Shown piece after piece: positions 30,054 through 35,805 of a stretch of DNA of 35,805 nt. Under the pieces are notes generated by a model. That model was not told where the DNA came from, did not search any database, and saw nothing but the letters and a program-made list of their open reading frames with translations. The DNA lies in contig QZLH01001036.1 of assembly GCA_003833135.1 (NCBI GenBank), forward strand, positions 1 to 35,805, read 5' to 3'. This DNA comes from Oehlia diaphana (Eukaryota; Glomeromycota; Glomeromycetes; Glomerales; Glomeraceae). Position 1 is the first letter of the stretch. The number at the start of each line of letters is the position of its first letter. A program made the position numbers and the translations under genes.

Positions 30054-30109
30054 TAGTATTTCGATCCGGATAGAACCGTTATCCGAATATCGTAATTGTT
30101 GCACCACTA
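30054..30109. mobile_element. Fragment with hAT-like ends related to the 23985 MITE
   Basis: The sequence starts TAGTATTTCGATCCGGATA, one base different from the reverse-complemented right end of the 23985 MITE over its first 18 bases. It ends GTTGCACCACTA (reverse TAGTGGTGCAAC), also a hAT-type terminus. The two ends are not inverted copies of each other and no 8-bp duplication flanks them. It is therefore probably a rearranged or truncated piece. Confidence 0.45.
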
Positions 30110-30147
30110 GTATAACAGATAATGGTGGATTTAAATTTAAATTTTAT

Positions 30148-30260
30148 TATCCGGATTCCTGCAATCATCAGGAAAGTCGATCATTTTGGGCTAAAATTAA
30201 CGTTAATTTTATCCAAAATGATCAACATTCCGATCATCAAGTGGTTGAACCGGTCACGAC
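30148..30260. repeat. Long palindrome centred on AACGTT
   Basis: The core 30179-30223 is a nearly perfect palindrome of 45 nt: GATCATTTTGG at the left, CCAAAATGATC at the right, and AAAATTAACGTTAATTTT at the centre. Only a short central mismatch interrupts it. Weaker inverted similarity extends outwards (ATCAGGAAAGTC against GATCGGAATGTT) to roughly 30148 and 30260. This is the structure of a fold-back MITE. The ORF 30122-30334 running through it is not considered a gene. Confidence 0.55.
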
Positions 30261-32850
30261 AAGTCCATAAGTTGTTTTTGAATAATTTAGAATTTTCAGC
30301 CTTTGTTTTTATCTTGTTGATATTCACGCATTGACATTATCATATGGTCGGCTTTTTATTTTTCGTATAAGCAGACAAGTTAACCAAATAAAAAATTTTC
30401 AAGAAAAATGATCATTTATCGAAGAATCTTTTTTAAGGTAAATTCAAGAATTCTTAGTTGTGAATTTTCTCACAATTTTACTTCGCAATCTTTTTGTATT
30501 ACAATATAGAGTAAACAATTGAGAAATCAAGACCCCTAATAAACCATTTTCAGCCATAAATCAATAAATAAACTGGTTGAGAACAATCAAAGCCATAAGA
30601 TGCTGTGTAATAAGCGAACGCGGTCCGTATTTTCAATTAGACAGCAAAAAACCTGAGTTGATTCTTATGAGTTGATTCTTATAAGTTGATTCTTCTGAGT
30701 TGATCCTGAGTCGAATAAGAATATTCAAGGGACGAACCAATGAAGGTTAATGTTTCAAAATGGAACAATAGAAAGACTGATGTGATATACAGTAAATATT
30801 TACTAAAATAAACAAAAAATTCCTTATCACACTATCAAAATTAAACTTAATAATTTTTATGCCTTTGGGTAATATAAACTAATTATCTAAGGTTTTACAC
30901 AAATAAAAAAATGAAACGAAAATTTAGAAAGGGAGTTTACCCTGTTATATAAAATAAGATAAACCTAATCATTTAAATCCTTTTTTATATGTTTATTCAT
31001 TGTTCCTGAATTCAGTTTTTTTGTACAATAACTTTGACAAATGATGCAGATCGTACAACGACAAATGAACTAATAATATGACAGGGTTGCCGACATATTA
31101 CACTAAGATTTTGCGATAGCAAAGAAATTGTTGGACAAAAACAAATAAAAAGAGAATATTTTGATGTAACAAACAACAATTTATACATTATATATTTAAG
31201 AATTCGATTTACCGGTTAAAATTACGTTTGATGGAGGAATGTGAAAAATAAATTTTTATTTTGTATCTCAAATGAGGAAATAATAATAAAATAATTATCA
31301 AGCAACGCTGTTGATTTTTTAATGGATTTTTACTACGGATCTATTTATAATGTAGCCAAATCGGTCAATTTAATTGCCTATACGACATATTTAGAAGTTT
31401 AATGTTCGAATTTAAAGAAAACAAACTTGAGAGGAAACACAAATAAAACGAACGTATATTTCTGTGATCCCTAATTTAATTTGACACGAGTTTAAATTAA
31501 GTTTTATTTAATAGTTGATAAACTTTGATAAAGAACAATGTTAAAAAAATTATATGCGATTGTAAAGACAATGGTAAAATAGCGGAGAAAGATTAGAAAC
31601 GAGGAGAAAAAAAAAGAATTTTTTTTTCTTTTTATCTTTTTTCTATTGTTATAAATTCCCTTGAGGATGACTGAAACATAATCATTTATAGTGATATATA
31701 TATATATAAATTATCATACCTCCTTATATTACTGCGATTTTTTTTTTCTCGTGTAATTAAATTACATAATAACTGAAGTTTTAAAATAAGATTCCATAAA
31801 ATAAATGAAATAAAAAAAAAATTATCAAAGCATTGGATGGGTCACTCAGTTTTGCACCCTTACTGGTTGTTTTCTTGGCCTTGCAAAACTTGGACAATTA
31901 AAAAATTACCTATCGAATTTTTCGCCAGCAGTGTTACAAAGGTTTTTTTAAAAACAGAGTATATTATAACGAATAATTAAATTTACAAATTTATTTATTA
32001 ATAATTTAGTATTTAATAGTGAATTACATAATTAGAATTATGTATTTTCTAATGATTATAGTAATAGATAAAATAGTTACTAATTTATAAATAAAACAAA
32101 TTATTACGTAATATGAATTATTTAACGTGTAAATCATATGATTTATTATTTTTTATTTTTTTATTGTAAAATTATTTTTACAAAATAAAATATCTCAAAA
32201 ATATGCTGGGCACGAGGACTTTTAAGAAATTTATTAGCAGATGAAATTTAGGAATAAAGAGTTGAACGTAAAGAATTATTAATTGCATCAAATGAAACAA
32301 TATCGTAAACACTCAGGTTTTGGAAGTTTCGTCAAGAATTTAGTTTTAGTTTCGCCCGAAACACTAGCCCCACAAAAAAACTCCGATCTCCGATTACATT
32401 GTTTATTTTACAACAATAGCTAGTAATAAAAATTTCAGTTATTATATTGTAAAAATGTACATTAGATGTTTTTTATGTAGATTTGTGTAAAAAAAAAAAT
32501 CTACATAAACTATACATATCAGATATACTATTTTTAGATTTAATGTGAATATAATTTTATGTATTTATATAGATATTTGATATATATAGATTTTTTAAAT
32601 AAATTTCATGTATTTTTATATTATATTTACAGTTTAATAATTTATTGTTTTAATACTTTAAAATAATAAATACCCATTAACTATTAATATTCTTATAAAA
32701 ATATATCAATTTATTTATAAAAAATAAAATATCAAATATTAATTATAAAATACTTAACTATTATTTTGAATATTACAAAAGTATTATTCTTAAAGAGTAC
32801 TAATGTATGAGTAACATAAATTATTGTAATGATTAGGCTGTTCTAATTGT
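30261..32850. other. AT-rich spacer with a few repeat fragments
   Basis: No gene is supported. Besides the 14-bp repeat at 30655 there are GGATGGGTCACTCAGTTTTG near 31836 and CGAAACACTAGCCCC near 32357. Both resemble transposon terminal repeats but lack matching partners. Confidence 0.4.
30655..30710 (+). repeat. 14-bp tandem repeat, four copies
   Basis: GAGTTGATTCTTAT occurs at 30655 and 30669 exactly, then as AAGTTGATTCTTCT (30683) and GAGTTGATCCTGAG (30697). Confidence 0.7.
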
Positions 32851-32973
32851 TATTTACAGACCCTGGCAAAAGTAATAGCAGTCAGTTTTTTTAATATAGC
32901 ACATAAATTTTATAATGAAGCTATGAAATCTTTTTTTATTTTTGAGAATAAGGGTCAAAAATACATATGAAAA

Positions 32974-33107
32974 CTTTGCAATAGAAAGGTACGAAACTCA
33001 AAAAATATCAAAAATTAAATTAATATTAAATTTGCATTTATTTCAATAATTAGCATATAAAGTAAAATTAAAATTTTTTTTGAGTTTTATACTTTTCTAT
33101 TGCAAAG
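32974..33107. repeat. Inverted repeat with ~31-bp arms (MITE-like)
   Basis: CTTTGCAATAGAAAGGTACG followed by AAACTCAAAAAA (32974-33005) is matched in reverse complement at 33076-33107 as CTTTGCAATAGAAAAGTATA then AAACTCAAAAAA. The three differences are all transitions. The spacer is about 70 bp, very AT-rich and non-coding. A Tc1-like end word, CCCTGGCAAAAGTAATAGCA, lies about 110 bp to the left (32861-32880) and may mark a larger host element. Confidence 0.55.
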
Positions 33108-33642
33108 ATCCCATATATTTTATTATTTGATAAATATTTGGTTTGACCTTTATTTGCATCAACACATGTTTCAATTTGAATTTATGTACTTTATTATCAA
33201 TAACCTTACTATTAATAATTTTCAAAATCATTTTACTTTTTTCTAAATAAATTAAGAAGTGGCTTGTAAATTTTTTCTTTTTTTTATATTACCATCTTCT
33301 AAATATACTTCTTCAAAAACAATCCAAAGTTCTTATTATGATTTGAGATTTGGGCTTTAAAATGATTATGAAAAACTCACTATTGAAAGACAATTTTTCA
33401 TACCACCTTAGATATTATGAAAGTTGTTATTTTACATTTTTATTATTTCCTAAAGTATTTTGCACCTAAATTTGCATATAATTTTTAAAAATAATGTTTC
33501 ATTATTAAAAAAAAAATAAACTTATTAATAATTGAGGTAATACAAATTTTTTTATATTAAAAGTTAAAATCATATTTAATTAATAAAAAATAAATTTGAC
33601 ATCCAATTATGAAATTTACTAGTGATATAACCAAATTTATAA

Positions 33643-33818
33643 TACAGTTAAACTTTGATATAGCGAACCCTTGATATAGTAAATTTTTTAGACAACTATA
33701 ATAAATTTCTCCTTGCTATAATGAATTAACCAATCAAATCTCTTAAAATCTTCACTATAACTCTATAGCAAAGTTAAGTTTTAGAACTTAGGATTTGTTA
33801 TAATAAGAGTTGACTGTA
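33643..33818. mobile_element. 176-bp TA-flanked MITE, pogo/Tigger-like ends
   Basis: The left end TACAGTTAAACTTTGATATA and the reverse-complemented right end TACAGTCAACTCTTATTATA align over about 25 bases with scattered mismatches. Both start with TACAG, as in pogo/Tigger-type Tc1-mariner elements (TIR starting CAGTCAACTC), with TA as the target duplication. The inside repeats the words TATAGC, TATAAT and TATAGT and codes for nothing. Confidence 0.55.
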
Positions 33819-33829
33819 ATATTTATTTT

Positions 33830-34880
33830 TAAAATTTGCTAATCAGAAAAATATACCAAATATAAAATAAAAATTGATGTTCTAAACTTATCTTTTACTA
33901 TTAAGTAAAGTTGTAGAGAAAATAAAATTACATATAATATACAATTTTGATAGCTTTATAATAAGTATACGCATAGTTTAATTTCAGAAATCTTAAAAAA
34001 ATACATAATTTAGAAATTTTAATATGAAAAATATTTGTTAAAAAAACAACATTTTTCTAATAAAATTACTGATATTTTCTAATTTCTAAGTAAAATAAAA
34101 AAAAATAGCAGATTATTTAGTATATTTTATTATATATAACAGTTTAAAAATAAAATATAAAAAATAATACTAAAATTTTATTATGTAAAAATATCCATTT
34201 ATTTATTATCCAGTGGTCATACAAGATTGTATAATATTTAATTAGGATTTATCTCACCAAGGTATCCAATGGTACCAATTACAGTATATATTTATAATAT
34301 TAATATATAACAGGCAAGCAAGTAATAGTAGTTTAATAAAGATTTATAAATTTTTTATTGATAATTTACTATTTATTAATATTAGTGATATAAACATATT
34401 GTTATTTGATTTATGATGTAATAAATCCAAAAATTTTAATTAATTTTTATGATCACTTAATGCTAAGTAATTATATTTATAGTTTTTTAAAGTTTTAGGC
34501 AAATTTGCCATACAATTTTTTTTTATAATTTAATTATCAGCAATTTTTTATCTATATGTAAAACTTAAATCAACCTTCTAAACCTTTTTTTAAGCTTAAT
34601 AGAAGTTGTAGAATGAGATAAAATACATAATATATATAAATTTCAAACTTTTAGAATATATATATGAAAAATGTGATGTGATTAATTCTATAAAATTTTA
34701 TAAATTTTGCCAATTTTTATAAATGCATAAATTCATTTATAAGATAATCCAAAAAATGATTTATATGAAAAAATAATATTTTTAATATAAATTTTAAATG
34801 TTTTCTATGCAAAAATAAAAAAAATCTAGGTTAATTATTGCAATTTTGCATACATATCTGCCGATCTGCGGAATGGAAGG
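33830..34880. other. Extremely A+T-rich spacer
   Basis: No gene or defined element. It consists almost wholly of A and T with short runs. Confidence 0.45.
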
Positions 34881-34886
34881 AATGCA

Positions 34887-34903
34887 CCATATACAGTATA
34901 TGG
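34887..34903. promoter_or_regulatory. 17-bp palindrome CCATATACAGTATATGG
   Basis: This is a perfect odd-length palindrome about 135 bp upstream of the ATG of the edge gene. It lies between very AT-rich DNA and the TATA boxes, so it could be a factor-binding site. That role is inferred from position and symmetry only. Confidence 0.3.
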
Positions 34904-34958
34904 TCATCTAATGACGATCAGTACCAGGTTTATAATTTGGAAAATTAAACACGTAAAC

Positions 34959-34992
34959 CATATAAATAAACCTGTGAACCATATAAATAAAC
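34959..34992 (+). promoter_or_regulatory. Duplicated TATA box in a tandem repeat before the edge gene
   Basis: ACCATATAAATAAAC occurs twice in tandem, giving TATAAATA at 34961 and 34982, that is 78 and 57 bp before the ATG at 35039. Spacing suits fungal core promoters. The repeat also carries CACGTAA, CTGTGAA and CACGTGAA variants between and after the boxes. Confidence 0.5.
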
Positions 34993-35038
34993 ACGTGAAG
35001 ATTATCACTAATAATTGAAAAAAATCTTATTTTCAACA

Positions 35039-35805
35039 ATGGAAATAATGTCTGATAGAGAAAATATTACTGACCAAGAAAATATTGACGAATTTCAAAT
35101 TGAAGAAGTTTCCACTTATCCAATAAACAATAATATTTTGTATCATGAACGTGTAAATAAAGTCACTAAACGTAGCTTCAATTATGTAATTATAAAAGAA
35201 GGTGTTTATCCTAATGGAACTCAAATTGGACCAAAGAGTCTACAAGATTCAGTAATTTGTAGTAGTACCAGCAATAATAAATGAAAAAAAAGACCAGTTC
35301 AACAATATAAGATTCCACATGATTATATTGTAGAAACAACTTGGAGACGTGCATCCAAAAAGAAGACTATTCGTTGTGAAATTAATTATATTAATGAAAT
35401 ACTACAATTTCGTATTAAATACGGCTCCAACTTTCAATATGTTGTTTTTTCAAGCAAATCTCCATCTGATGCAGCATATAATTATGAGAGAATATGTACT
35501 ATATAAATTTTTTACTATATAATACTAATTATTAATTAATTGCAGGTATTATTCCTTGCATTTTTCAGGCTTTAAAACCAGAAACAAAAGCTACTCTTTC
35601 AGGTCCTCTTGTATTTGGATTACAATTAAAAAGTGTAAAAAAAGCATGTGAATCCAGGAAAAGAGGCAATTTAATTAAACCAGCCATCAATTGTACTTCA
35701 TCAACGCTTGAAAAATGTGCAAAAAAAATTGCATCAAAAGTGCGGGCTAGTTTTAATAATGATATCAAAGGAGTTTATCACCAATCTGACGAAATTGTAT
35801 TAAAA
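35039..35805 (+). CDS. Spliced gene of unknown function with one in-frame TGA, runs off the window
   Basis: Exon 1 starts at ATG 35039 (context CAACAATGG; an earlier in-frame ATG at 35015 has a poorer context). It reads MEIMSDRENITDQENIDEFQ and on to STSNNK, where a TGA occurs at 35282-35284. The same frame then continues without any other break: KKRPVQQYKIPHDYIVETTW, RRASKKKTIRCEINYINEIL and SPSDAAYNYERI. A 50-bp intron 35496-35545 (GTACTAT...TACTAAT...TTGCAG) joins codons as C-I-I-P. Exon 2 reads IIPCIFQALKPETKATLSGP, then LQLKSVKKACESRKRG and CAKKIASKVRASFNNDIKGV, open to the edge. I recognise no domain. The basic K/R-rich middle suggests nucleic-acid or protein binding, but this is speculative. 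It may be a young pseudogene, a sequencing error or a readthrough gene. Confidence 0.6.
35496..35545 (+). other. Intron of the edge gene
   Basis: The 50-bp intron has a GT donor (35496), a canonical TACTAAT branch site (35523-35529) and an AG acceptor (35544-35545). Removing it restores an open frame across the junction in phase 1, whereas the unspliced frame stops at once. Confidence 0.75.

Noticed and set aside
31836..31900. Tc1-like terminal repeat pair around GTTTTGCACCC and TTGCAAAAC
   Set aside because: The inverted match is only about 7 bp and no TA-bordered partner end was found.

Overview
This is a very AT-rich eukaryotic window with few genes. Three things point to an arbuscular mycorrhizal fungus of the Rhizophagus type (Glomeromycotina): two intronless F-box/leucine-rich-repeat genes of the kind strongly expanded in those genomes, a decayed Helitron with the fungal DUF6570 / Rep / PIF1 order, and many small non-autonomous DNA transposons. 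The species assignment is an inference; no database could be consulted.

Layout. 1-3600 holds two diverged, inverted copies of an unrecognised coding repeat and a tRNA-Phe-like relic. 3600-10790 is nearly empty AT-rich DNA, with one small broken ORF behind a TATA box (6719-6934), a G-poor pyrimidine tract (9135-9410) and a palindromic 33-bp repeat array (9598-9750). 10792-10960 (-) is the broken DNA-binding end of a Zn2Cys6 regulator. 12336-12664 (-) is a small frameshifted ORF. 12860-13765 holds three kinds of tandem repeat, including an exact 53-bp duplication carrying CCAAT, TGACGT and TCACGTGA boxes. 14444-15404 is a coding 42-bp minisatellite interrupted by an assembly gap and very probably duplicated falsely around it. 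15401-15957 is a decayed, unidentified coding relic.

18013-19722 (-) and 26577-28013 (-) are the two intact F-box genes, presumed substrate adaptors of SCF ubiquitin ligases. Between them lie a nested pair of inverted-repeat transposons (20199-20477) and a 4.2-kb dead Helitron (20979-25140). A 167-bp hAT-type MITE has inserted just before the Walker A motif of its helicase.

From 28020 to the end the window is mostly AT-rich spacer with a minisatellite at the 5' side of the second F-box gene, TA-flanked and palindromic MITE-like elements (29456, 30054-30260, 32974, 33643) and very A+T-rich DNA. At the right edge (35039 onward) is a spliced gene with two TATA boxes, a clean 50-bp intron and one in-frame TGA; it runs off the window.

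The genes do not form a pathway. The picture is two adaptor genes and one edge gene in transposon-filled, decaying DNA. No unmistakably new system was found. The most checkable oddities are the false duplication at the gap, the nested insertions, the expanded SPEDLES repeat in F-box gene 1 and the single in-frame stop in the edge gene.
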